The translations under genes and the position numbers were made by a program. Shown here piece by piece: positions 35,323-46,409 of a stretch of 64,000 nucleotides of DNA. A model generated the notes under the pieces. The model was not told the origin of the DNA. It made no database searches and saw only the letters and a program-made list of their open reading frames with translations. Source of the DNA: Melampsora larici-populina 98AG31 (lineage: Eukaryota; Basidiomycota; Pucciniomycetes; Pucciniales; Melampsoraceae); contig NW_006768771.1 of assembly GCF_000204055.1 (NCBI RefSeq), positions 933,766 through 997,765 of the forward strand, written 5' to 3'. Each line of letters begins with the position of its first letter. The stretch's first letter is position 1.

Positions 35323-36230
35323 GATAGGTGTCAAGTGGTGACAATGAGATAGATGAAAATGAGATGATATCAGGGATGCAGCAGTGAGTATGAGTATACC
35401 CAACTCATACTCACTGAGGACGGGTTTTGGCCCCGTACGCGAGTACATGTACTCCCGGGGTTGACTGTATGAGTCGTACTCCATCTCGGAAAACTCAGTA
35501 GTATGTGTAAATAGAATACACGTACTCAATCTCGCCCTTCATCCGGGCCAAAGACTCACTAACCCACATTCACCGGCCACCTTGTTTGGATGAGTATATA
35601 CTCACCATATACTCAGCCAAACAATGCCTCCACCAGATCCCCATTCATCGATCAAATCCAGATTATTTATCAACCATCAATTGGATATCGATATCCACCT
35701 TCTCAAGATACCGCCACCACCTCTATTCCTTAAATTCAATATCGAATCTCAATCGACCACGTCTTGCCCACTTCCACACCTTCCACCTTCGCCATACCTC
35801 TTCAGGCCCTATCCTCAATCCATCCATCTGTTTGGCCTTCGTAATCTCGATGAGTGGCTTGACGTTGTAGACTTGACCTTCTAGACTAGACATTTGAATC
35901 ATATTTATCTCTTAATTCATTTCATTAACATCAATCGACCCATGGGAACAGAATCTATAGATCCTGGTGGCCAGATCGAGGTGTTGTGGCCGGCGTTGGC
36001 TTGGGTGAATGCTCATATCGAGGCTTTTGGGCTTTTGGATTGGTCGTATGACCTCAGGTAAAAAATTTCGCTACCATATTTATAATTTTCTTTCTTGTAC
36101 AACTCCCCCTTACGTTTCTCCCATTTCTCTTTTCCCTTGTTGGAGATTCTTTTACTCTCACCCGTCCATTTTTCTTAATCGTGATTCTCTTCCCTTCTCA
36201 ATTGTTAGACCTTCCAAATACCTAGCCAGC

Positions 36231-38987
36231 ATGCCTCAAAATATGGCCAAATCACCTCCCCCCGCCTTGGTGTCACCCTATGCTCGACGTGTGACCCCAA
36301 TGTCCGCGTCGCGGGTCGTCTCAGCCTCCAGTATAACGCCGACGTCTCGTGTTGGTGTCGGAATGGCTTCACGAGTCTCATCCTCTTCCAACCGAGTCAA
36401 TGCGACACCAAGATCGCGACTGAAATCGTTCATCGTGCAAGATACTACGGATGTCGATGGCGAGGAGGCGACGTTGAGATCTCACCGACACCGATCAGAT
36501 GTTTACCTGTATTTTGATGTGAGTAATTCGACCGGTCTCATCAACACCTAGCTTTCATGCTGATTCAGTGCGTATTTGACCAACGTACACTGTTAGGAGC
36601 CCAACAAGTCGCCAGACGAGTCCAAGGGTGAGGGTGTGATGTCGTACCCTTGTCTTCACTGTCCGTAAGTCAACCTACGGATAGCAATGCCCATACTTAT
36701 TGTAAGCTAACTTTAACTGCGTATTTGCAGTGTTGTGCTTTCGATTTCCGGCCGTCCGAATTTGAACTTGCACAAGCACAGACGCAAGTGCCCCGGCTTG
36801 GCGCTTGCTTGGTACCACCACGAACCTGGAGCCATCGAACCGGAAAGCGATCCCATTGTCGCCGCGGATCGAAAGAAAGAGTTACAAACCCTGCTCGTCG
36901 GGGCCGTCATTAGCAAGAATTTACCCTTCTCTATCTTTGAGGGCGTGTTAATGCAGAAGGCGCTTCGCGCTATTGCACCATCGTTTTATTGGCCGGCTCA
37001 GATGGCTGTCAAAGCTGACTCAGAGGCTCTTTTTTTGGATCTGGAACAAAAACTGTTGGACGAGGTTGCTTCGGTTCCTGGTTCAATTTTGACTGCGACG
37101 GACTGTTGGACCAGCGCCGACTTTTCTCATACGTACATGGCCATCAATGGCTTTTTCTTCAACTCGGAAGGCAAATTCTGTCGTCGGCTCCTGGCGTTCA
37201 AAGTAAGTGCCCTTCTGAAAAGAAATTACATATGCGAACGGAATTGGAGCCTAATGAGCCTTGTTTTGCAATGTGGCAGAAGCTCGAGGGGAAACATACT
37301 GGTGACAACCTGGCCAAGGCTTACTGGAAGGCGCTGGAGCATGTTGGCGCACTTCGGAATCACTACTCGATCACCGGGGACAATGCCTCTTCGAACCGTG
37401 CAATGGCAAAGCTTTTAAGTGACCGTTATGCCACTCTTGGAATCCACTGGCCGTTTGAATCGAGGTTCCATGGCTGCATGTGCCACGTGATCAATCTTGT
37501 GGCAAAGGACTTCTTGGATGGTATGGGTCAGCTAACGGACGAGGACATTGCCGCGTATGAAACCTCGGGGATGGCCGAACCGCGAGCTTCTTTTGAACCT
37601 GACGAATTACCTATCACGGGCGACTACAACGTACCTGTCACCGAATCCTGGCCTCAAAACTCTTTTTCGCTTTCTCAGTCCTCCCTCGAGGTCCACGGCC
37701 CGACCCAGACCCAAGATACCGATGTCGACCTGTCCCATCTGAACAACGAAGAAACCCTTGCCCCAGAAGATTCACTCTTAGAAGACTCGCCAACTGTCCT
37801 CCTCACCGCCCGCAAGAAAAAGTCGACGATAGTCACCCGCATCCGTGCTTTGGATACTCACATCAGAAAAAGTCCTCAGGAGCTTGAGTCGTTCATCAAG
37901 ATCCGCGATGAAGTCGAAGATCCACAACTTCTTCCCCTCAGCTGCCCTCCTACTCGCTGGAATTATTTCTATTATGTGGTAAGTGCCCTGCTTTTGGTCA
38001 ATGAGTCTTTTAACTGGTTCCAATCTGACCATTTCTTACCATTCCATGATTCATTTCAGGTCCAACGAACCCTCAACCTCAGAAAGTCACTTGAACTCTA
38101 CACTGCGGACCCGAAAAGGACTCACCTGGCCATCTCAAAAGCGGACTGGTCAACTATCGAGTATATGCACCCTGTTCTAGAGATGTTTGAAACTGCGACT
38201 CAGATTTTTCAATCCAATGACGCAACTAAGCAGTTGGTTCTTCCTGTACTCTGGGCGCTTCAAACGGTTTTGAAGAAACACCAGAGTGTTCCAGGAGCTT
38301 GGGGCCGAGCTTGCAAACGAGCGGAAGACAAACTTGTGAAGTATCTCGACCGCGAAGAGTGCAACATGCAGACCTTGGTTGCAACTCTCCTGGATCCGGT
38401 CCAGAGAGACTCAATCTTTCGTAATCATCTAGAGGTAGAAGTCCAGGCCAAGCGCTGCCTTCGAGACGAGTACGACCTTTGGAAGCCCAGCCCCACGGAA
38501 AGTGGCCGCGAGACCCCTCCTCCTGTTCCTGCTCAGCCGAAAAAACCACCGACAGGAAACTTCAAGAAATCTACTCTCTCTTGGGTACCTCGGCAATTCA
38601 ACCTTCGAGCCATTCCAGTCATGAAATGGACGAAGTCACGCGATACTTACAACGCCTGGATCCTGTGCTCCCCAATGAAACGATTGGGGAGTTCTGGGTG
38701 GTTAGTAACTTTCCTAATCCTTTGAGCGCCCAGAACCAAGCTGACCACCGTCCTCATTTCAGCGTATGTCCAAGCCTTCGGGACTACCGGTCTTGGCTCA
38801 GATAGCCCTTCAACACCTCACGATCGCGGCAGCTGGCGCATCAGTCGAGAGGGTGTTCTCTATCTCGGGCAACATAGCCGTCCCTTCCCGAGGCCGCCTC
38901 GACCCTGAGACGATTTGCCACCTTGTACTCGTCCGACACTGGCTTACGAATTGGGAGGCGACTGTGAATGTGGAGGATGTGGCTTAG
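36231..38987 (+). pseudogene. hAT transposase, six exons, one frame disruption
   Basis: Exons 36231-36518, 36597-36664, 36731-37202, 37280-37978, 38060-38700 and 38763-38987. Parts in order: a Ser/Arg-rich N-terminus; a BED-type zinc finger (YPCLHCP ... NLHKHRRKCPG, split by an intron); the first catalytic block ATDCWTSADFSHTY; the second ITGDNASSNRAMAK; RFHGCMCHVINLVAKDF; SCPPTRWN; and the C-terminal dimerisation block PVLAQIALQHLTIAAAGASV, ERVFSISGN. Exon 5 is 641 nt where 639 or 642 is needed. The frame changes within about 38500-38545, next to an A6 run, and the downstream frame (LQEIYSLLGTSA ... DEVTRYLQ) is clearly the right one. This is either a frameshift mutation, an assembly indel, or a missed splice. 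About 797 aa if read through. It supplies the mobility function of the surrounding element if functional. Confidence 0.85.
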
Positions 38988-39065
38988 ACATGTTGATTTT
39001 ATTTGGTCTGCTTTGACTCTGAGTCACGCGTTGTTTTCAAAGGGCCCTGCCGTTTTGTCCTCTAT

Positions 39066-39204
39066 TGTTTTTCCCTCTGAACCGTTATTGTTTTTCCCTC
39101 TGAACCGTGGTTCTTTTTAACAAATGATTATCCCCTCTCTTACAAAATGATCTAACCGTGGTTCTTTTTAACACATGATTATCCCCTCTCTTACAAAATT
39201 ATCT
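39066..39204. repeat. Short tandem duplications in the hAT 3' region
   Basis: A 51-bp unit starting AACCGTGGTTCTTTTTAACA is present at 39103-39153 and 39154-39204 with two substitutions. Just before it, TGTTTTTCCCTCTGAACCGT occurs twice. Both lie between the transposase stop codon and the right end of the element. Confidence 0.85.
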
Positions 39205-39554
39205 AAGGAATTTTAAATACAATTTGATATCACCTCCCCAAACCAGTTTGCTACCCCATTCCGATTGAGTGTACTCATTACTCATGAGTACACTCGATCT
39301 TACTCACAATGAGTAGACTCATAGTGAGTAGTCTCTCAGGTGAGTCTACTCACTCAGTGAGTACTTAGCCACTGTAGTACTTACATACGGGGCCAAGCTG
39401 AGTCTTGAACTCATGCCTGACTCTAACATCAATTGAAAGGGGAGTCCGGGACTCTCTCTGTAACTCACGTGTCTCGGTACTCAAGTGGAGTACCGAGTCA
39501 GGTTGCGCGGCAAGTGAGTCGGAGTAGACTCACTGCTGCATCCCTGGATGATAT

Positions 39555-41056
39555 ATGATTTCCCCAAAATAGAGCTGAAATACTAGCTAGTTGAGGTTGA
39601 TTTGGAGCACATTCAATTCATTTTACCTGGAAGTTTCACTTGAGGATCTGAAGAATCCACCCAAAATTTGGACATTGGTATCATTTGCTAATTGAACTTT
39701 GATCAAAACAGAACAAAATTGAATCAAAACTTTTATGCAAAGTGGAGAGCCTTTTAAGAAGTGATCTGTGGTTTTGGTTTTGATACACTTCACATGTTGC
39801 TGTGTTTATATTCCTCCAGTTTACACTTTAAGTCCATTTTGTTGTGAGATCAACACTCATCAACTGTACCTTCACCAGAAATTGTTTTATCTGACCCAAT
39901 TGATGATTACTTGTTTGTGCACAATCAGGCACTCTATACCTAGATATGAGTGGTATCATACATCCTTAGACTCCTCCTGAGGCTAGAAACCCAAAAGAAC
40001 AAAGACAGAAAAAATGATCGAAGTGTTAAAATATATTGAATGAGTCATTGATCTGGTTCAACCACGTGAATGTTATAGGCAGACTTGGTTGAACCAGAAA
40101 TCCAGAAATGAACTTGATAGAACTTCAATGAAGCACAGTCAACTCCCTCTAAGTTGGTACCCCTGTAAAGTGCATAATTATTTAAGTGCATAGGAGTTTT
40201 TGCTTTCACAGTGGGAATTTTCAGCCAAAATGAGGTCTCTCAGTGCAACTTTCTTCGAGTGCATTAAAAATCCACCTGCCAAGCTGTATGTAATCAGAGG
40301 GTGTTGACTGAAGTTAGAGCTCAAGATGTAGATATAACACGCTGTAGCAAATTGAGATGAATTCGGTGGTGGTGATTTTTCATTGTAGTAGAGGTAAAGA
40401 GGACCAGACAAGGCAACCAAAACCTAGGACTTGGGTTGGGCAATGGCAAAAGGATAGGATGCGAATGGTGAAGAAACATGTCTGGGAGGACTCTGGAGTC
40501 TGTGTCACGTTTACAGAGATATGGGCAACGCTATCGACTTGTACGAGAATGACGAATTGAAAACTGAATCGATCAAGGCGAAACAAGCTGATGGTTGGGT
40601 GGCTGTGAATAATTTGATACGTTGCACGATTCAAATTTCACACACAAAGGTCAGATGTGAGGATGAGAGAGGAAGAAATTTAAGCAATCAAGCTATATCA
40701 AGCAATTGGCGGAATGATGAAGGCGTTCGACTTTCTATCAGCTCAGCGATTCTAGATTCCAGCCACTGCCAGGTCTCCGCGCTCGTCCTACACGCAAGAA
40801 AGTCCTGAAATATAAATATCAAATCGTTTGAAATCATTCAAGAATCGAGAAGCTTTTTATATCTTCAGAGATCAAGTCGGTCCAATCGAGGTTCATGAGG
40901 GAGATACAAGCATGCAACGGGAATTATATCGATCATGAGATGGACGCGAGAAGAAGGGTGATTCCGCGGCTTGACCAATCGCTCAACATTTCCAATGCGG
41001 GGTGGACGCGTTTGACTCTCTGAAGTCACCCTGAGTTGGAAATGGAGCTCTTCGAG
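39555..41056. other. No gene seen
   Basis: Intergenic DNA between the hAT element and the secreted-protein promoter. Overlapping frames at 40178-40808 on both strands have no recognisable product. Confidence 0.5.
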
Positions 41057-41064
41057 TATAAAAG
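41057..41064 (+). promoter_or_regulatory. TATA box of the secreted-protein gene
   Basis: TATAAAAG lies 147 bp before the ATG at 41211, followed by a pyrimidine-rich stretch (CATCCTTCATTCCTCACTCC) suited to a transcription start. A strong TATA fits a highly or conditionally expressed secreted protein. Confidence 0.6.
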
Positions 41065-41210
41065 GTCAACCTCTCAGTGCATCCTTCATTCCTCACTCCA
41101 ATCATCTCATCTCCTTGTTCATACCTGTTCATATCTTCACTCGTAATATAAACTCAAAAAAACGCAAACTTCATTTACTTTGTTTAATAGACCAAATCAA
41201 TCTCTTCATC

Positions 41211-42211
41211 ATGCATTTCACGCTTAGCTTTTTTGTTGCTGCCCTCGCTAGTAAGTCTTGAGTTTTTATTTCTTAGAATGCCATCAACTTCTTAGCTTTG
41301 TTTTGATTGTGATTTTCTTTATTGTCCTCTCGCATAGCATTTGCCGCTGCTTCGCCCATCGAGCAAAACACGTTAGTACACGTTTTCACCTTATGTTTTT
41401 TCATAACCGTTTGGCTAATCGTTTTCTTCGAATCAAACAGTCATGTGAAAAGTGCTGTAGATGAAAAGTGCTTCTCTGGTTGTGGTTCTTCCCATGGAGT
41501 TGCATCACTCGGTCAAGCTACCTGGGGAGGTGGCTACGTGTTTGGGAACCAACAGTACACCAGCTTTACACAAGTCACCGAAAGCTTTCAAAGCTTTGGT
41601 ACTATTTGTGCTAACACTACAAGAAAGATAATATTTTCTGGGCAGAAAATTAAATTATTGATAGATTCATACTATGGTTATCCAATTCCAAGCTATGGTC
41701 ACTCAATTTTCCAACGCTGGCGGATGTAATGTGTGCCAGGCATCAAATGCCCACCAAGTCAGTTTGGACTCTTTTCTTTCTCTTTCTTTTTGCATGTAGT
41801 GTTAAACCTACAATTATTCACCTGGGTCATTTTATTAAACAGTTCACCTCAGCCATTACACCAGTCTTCCAACAATTCCAAACCATGATCACCATCATCA
41901 CCCAGAGCTACAGCAGCTACATCCCACAATGTCAATGTCAGTGATTAATTCCATCTTGCTACTCTTACTTGGTACTGATGTAGTTTGTTTTCTCTCCATC
42001 AGCGGACTTCAACATCCTCTACTCATGTCTCCGCATCGTTACAGGAATTCTTGTGTCTTTGAACATCAATGTTTCTAGCTTGTTCTCCAGCATTGGTCTT
42101 GATCTTAATCTCTTTTCAGTTGTTGGTATCAACATTCAAGTTCTCTTGACTCTAGATGTCACAGATCTCTTCAGTGCTCATGGTCTCGTTGGTGCTGGCG
42201 GTTTACTCTAA
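41211..42211 (+). CDS. Secreted protein of unknown function, six exons
   Basis: Exons 41211-41250, 41338-41371, 41441-41598, 41693-41757, 41843-41936 and 42003-42211, in phase, 199 aa. MHFTLSFFVAALATFAAASP is a signal peptide split by the first intron. The mature N-terminal half has paired cysteines and Gly-rich text (KCFSGCGSSHG, ATWGGGYVFG). The middle runs TESFQSFAMVTQFSNAGGCN with VCQ and a CQ just before the last exon. The C-terminal part alternates hydrophobic and Ser/Asn residues (ILVSLNINVSSLFSSIGLDL) and ends GLVGAGGLL, which may form an amphipathic or membrane-active segment. I do not recognise the family. Secretion is well supported; role in infection is only inferred from the organism type. 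Confidence 0.78.
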
Positions 42212-44084
42212 GACATGCACTTTTCCATCACGGTGTTTTCCATTCATTGTCTGCGCTTCACTACACTATGTCTTCTCTTTTTCTTATAAACTGTTACCTT
42301 ATATGTGCCATGTCACAAGGCACACCTTCATGTTATAGTACCTAAAACACGGACACTTCAACTTGTTAATAAAGTATGACTCAGCATTCTTACCATTCTT
42401 CTAGTCTGTGAGGAATCCACCTTGAGTCCTTGTCATGAACAGTATACCTGAATTTTCAGATCACTTAATCTTTTCACAATCAACAGATCCAAGTCTTCAT
42501 CCTATGAGTCTTCTGTTGAACACCAAAAGAAATTCATGTGTCCCAATTGCATAAAGAAACCTCAAACTGCTTGTATCAGCGTAGTAACTCTCTGACCTTG
42601 ACTATGATAATGTCCAATATGTAGTCAGAAAAATTAGCTTCTGGTAAAGGTTCATGTTATATTTACAATCTTTGATCAATGACTTGACTATGAAGATTCT
42701 GTTTCTGTTACCATAATTTCTTATCACTCAAAGACGTGGCCTTTTGGGTTTAACCTTTATGTACTTCATGATGACCAAGACGATATCTACATCCACACCA
42801 TGATGCAGCATGGACATTCACTCGGGTACAATAACATCATACTTTTTCTTGTGTCATTACTCCACCTAAGACCTCGGTTCTTGAACTTGACTTGGTAAAT
42901 ATTAAGGAACGGGTTACACACGTGACACTAGATTCAATGATCAGCTGACTCCTTTCCAAGTTAGCAAACATATTCCGACGTGTAAGATTAAACTCGACTT
43001 GTGGAGAATTGTTTGATATGTGTACTATAGATCGACAGTTTGTTTATTGTAGTTTTTGATCATATCTCAAGGTTTCATGTATGATAATATTGTATGATAT
43101 CTTCTTATCTCTTACATAAATTAATGTCCGTGTCAAGAAACATTGGCTGAAGAAGTGTCTGTGTGACAAAAAAATAAGGTTACATAGGATTAAATTCATA
43201 AGTTCAGGAAAAAGTATTTAAAAAAAGTTTGAGGATGTTTTTTTGGATCATGGAAGGAAGAAAATGCATCAAGATTTTCTTGCAAAGGTGAGATAAAAAT
43301 GAAACGTAAGTTGTACATATCTTGTGGGATGTTCGCACTGAAAGAAGGATGTATTATCGAAGTTTGAAGATGTTTTTCATTCAGTGATGCGGGGATTGGA
43401 GTGTAGATAAGATTGCAAGAGGTATGAAAGAAGATGAATTCAAGACAAGTTATAAGGCTATGCATTCGGTGATGTGATTGGAAGTGATGTGTAGATACAT
43501 AGAAAGCTTTGAAGGAGGTTCTTTCCTGGATATTTATTTATCCACCTTGATAAACTGTGATATATGTACCTGTTCGCAAGCAAAATCGATATGAGTTTAG
43601 ACATCCGGGATACTTTGAAGCGCGTATAAATTCCGGTCAGATTTTTATCATAGAGATCTAGGATGGGCTACAAAGAAGCTGGTGGTCTTGCGCAACACTG
43701 GTTTCATTTTAAACTTAGGCTCATCTCCGCTCGCAGAAGCGGCCGGACAAGTTCATGTTGTTAACTTAAACAAGTCCTCTCTTGGAGAAGAAACGAGCTC
43801 GCTCGTGAAATCAGGTCGATCATATCGAGGGTGCTGCAGCAACTTTGTACGAGAGCTGATCAGTTTGGACGTATGTTTTTGCCTCATATCAGCTTGCGTG
43901 ATATTTATTTTTTTCGAGGTTCAACGCGTGGGTATATTTTGACCACATTCGAGTCTGACTCTGAGTCTTAGGATAGCTGTGTGGTATCACCGTTCTCCTA
44001 TATATCGCGCCACTGACATTTTGACCTTTGTATCTCCTCGTCACTCTTCCTGCTTCGAGTGAAAAATTTCTTCTATATCTTGAA
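42212..44084. other. No gene seen
   Basis: AT-rich intergenic DNA. The minus frame at 43196-43465 and plus frame at 43682-43942 have no signal peptide, domain or splice support. 43150-43500 contains loosely repeated phrases around GTTTGA(A/G)GATGTTTTT and AAAGAAG(G/A)ATG. Confidence 0.5.
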
Positions 44085-45605
44085 ATGCTTTCCTCCATGA
44101 CATCCATTTTCAACCCTAGAAATAGCACAATTGATCTCTCTCAAGAAAGTATTGTCGCCACACATATTATTTCGGCGGTGGCTAAGTTCAATGTGTCATC
44201 ACCATTAATAGCATTTACTTTACTTTTTTTCAATGTGCTTTACTCCATCCGTCTTTTTCTCATTCCGGCCTGTCTCGTATGATACGGATCAGTTTGACAC
44301 CAATCAACTTCCTTACCATGCTTAATTTGAATTTTCAATGCGTTTCCAGATCTGTCGAACCCTCGGATATGATGAAAGATGTAATCAAAATGGGATTCCT
44401 GTGGTGCATGGCCATCAAGTCATTAGAGTGGGGTTTTGCGAAAGGCTCTTATTATACGAGAACCCTGGTGAAAGTAGATGGTGTGGAACAATGGGAAAAA
44501 GTTAAAGGAAGTGACGAAGCTTATAAAAAGTTACAAGAAGCTGAACCCTGCGACGTGTTCAAATTGGCGAGTTGGACATTATTACAATTTACTTCGTAAG
44601 CTTATCACCACACCTCATAACATATATTTGATCACTGATAGTGTAAACACCTGTGCACACACAGGTTCCGAGGCCTTCAGTTTACGTACGGTCCTGCCAT
44701 TGCTGCAAACAATCAAAGCACTTTTGAGTTGCTGTGGAGGATGTTTCGAGTCAACATTTGTCTTACTATCACCCTCAGTTTTCTCATACTGACTCGTGAC
44801 GCCGGCCTTGGTAGCCCCAAATCAGCTCTCCTGTCATTGGATGTTCCCAGTTTTCCTGGATTAAACCTCTTGTCAGAGACTCTTTACACCACTTGCTTCG
44901 GTATATGGGTAGCATGCTCAGTAGATAATTTGTTTAACTCTCTCGCCCTTCTGGCTACATGTGTTCACAAGATAGCAATATTGTTGAATTGCCCTCAAGA
45001 GATACTAGAGATTTGCGATCCAAAATACTTTCCATCGATCTTCGATTCACCACATAAATCCAATTCGATCGCACACTTTTGGGGGAAAGGTTGGCATACA
45101 GTATTACAAAGGATCTTTTTAATCAGTGGTGGGTTGCCCATTGCCTGGCTAGTAAGGAGATTGGGAGCAAGTCATCGAATTTTGAGATTAGCCGGAATGT
45201 TTGGTGTGTTTGCTTCTTCGGCATTCCTCCATGAATACGGTAAGTCTGATCATCAACACTTTACCTACAAAATATTGGAAGTTACTGAAAGATTTTGTAT
45301 CTCTTGAATTCATAGCGGCACTTCAAATTGCTCAGCGCCTGGATCCTAACCTAGCCCTTTCAACTTGGTTTCCTGAATCAATTGTTTATTTCATGCTCCA
45401 ACCTCTAGCTATCTTGGTAGAGCCTTTTGTGATACCACTTATCCCCAAAAGATTGGGAGGTGGACGACTCTGGGTGTGGACTTTTGGCCTTCTTGCTGCT
45501 TTTCCTTTTCGCGATCAATATTTGTTTGGCATGGGAGTTCTCCAAGATGTACCTCCACTCAAAAAGTGGTCAATGATCTACCTGCTAAGGCCTGTCAAAT
45601 TGTGA
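44085..45605 (+). CDS. Wax-synthase-domain membrane acyltransferase
   Basis: Exons 44085-44276, about 44420-44595, 44665-45239 and 45316-45605. The last three joins are in phase; the first acceptor is uncertain (44420 keeps phase, but the frame upstream to about 44350 is also open). The protein has many hydrophobic segments. It carries the wax synthase hallmark IAHFWGKGWHTVLQR, with the conserved catalytic-type His in SSAFLHEY, and a Trp-rich EWGF motif upstream. Such integral ER enzymes esterify alcohols or sterol-like substrates with acyl-CoA; the actual substrate is unknown. As assembled it ends LKKWSMIYLLRPVKL, stop at 45603-45605. A non-coding LTR element begins at the 3' end of this gene, and its right flank repeats the last 61 bp of the gene region, so one allele is probably truncated after QDVP. 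Confidence 0.82.
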
Positions 45606-45608
45606 TAA

Positions 45609-46409
45609 ACTTACAAAATGTATTCTATCAAGTTTTAGACAATATTATTGAAACTTGAGGGAGATTATTTTTCAATTCTTTGTAAGTAAAAGGAACTATA
45701 GTCGTTACGTATAGTTGTCTTAGGTGCGGGATGATTACCGCTGCCAGTAGCTTATCGAAGTGCAATCACGACGGTAGCCTTCTAAGGTGAATACGAAGGG
45801 ATTCGTAGTTATTCCTTAGGTGACGCTTTAGCGTTGGTTTGATGAATTTATCATCAAAAGGAAAATGAGAGACTATCTACAATATCAATTCAAATAGTAA
45901 GGAAACCATCAATTGATAAAGAGATAGTGACTCAGAGAAAAAAAGGGTGTCTTTGATATGAAAGAAGATGCGATAAAGGATTCTAAAAGATAAGAATTCT
46001 AAATAAGTCTTCTTTCAGATGAAAGATAAACAAAGAAGGATTTTGATGTAAAATGCTAATTCATTGATGAGTTGCGGTAAAAAGTGGTACGGTATAATGT
46101 TAAGATTGTTCTTCTTTGTTTGGATGCACAGAATCCTTGTTTTATATATCAGAGAAAAGTCACTCGCTCTGAGCTAGACTGTCAGGGTTTTCCCTGGATG
46201 CTGTCATCAGGGTTTGATCTTGAAACACGCAACATCAATCGGTTACTTCTTGGAGTCAATCAATACCCTATTTTGGGACTAGGGTCTTGTTGCTTTCACG
46301 GTTGGTAATGACCTGAAATTCATTGCTTGTGTTAACAACTCTGAACCGATGTGTACATAAATGATGGCTGACACATGGGAGTATCACAGAATACTCCTCA
46401 TGGCTGACA
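45609..46409. repeat. Left LTR (first about 56 bp not represented)
   Basis: Direct repeat of 51169-51969, 801 bp. A 74-codon frame inside (46084-46308) is present identically in the right copy and is not considered a gene. Confidence 0.88.

Larger units (their letters stand above)
35371..39546 (+). mobile_element. Complete hAT DNA transposon, 4176 bp
   Basis: Perfect 19-bp terminal inverted repeats (CAGGGATGCAGCAGTGAGT) are flanked by a perfect 8-bp target duplication GATGATAT (35363-35370 and 39547-39554). Both subterminal regions are packed with GAGTA/TACTC words in either orientation, as expected for transposase binding sites. The transposase gene lies on the plus strand. The perfect duplication argues for a fairly recent insertion. 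Confidence 0.96.

Noticed and set aside
43196..43465. Minus 89-aa frame
   Set aside because: Lies in internally repetitive AT-rich DNA; no signal peptide or domain.
45550..45610. 61-bp direct repeat taken as an ordinary target-site duplication
   Set aside because: Far too long for an LTR element. TACCT alone fits a 5-bp duplication, and the rest is better explained by the merged-allele junction.
46084..46308. 74-aa frame repeated identically at 51644-51868
   Set aside because: Both copies lie in the LTRs; identity follows from the LTRs, and there is no domain or coding bias.
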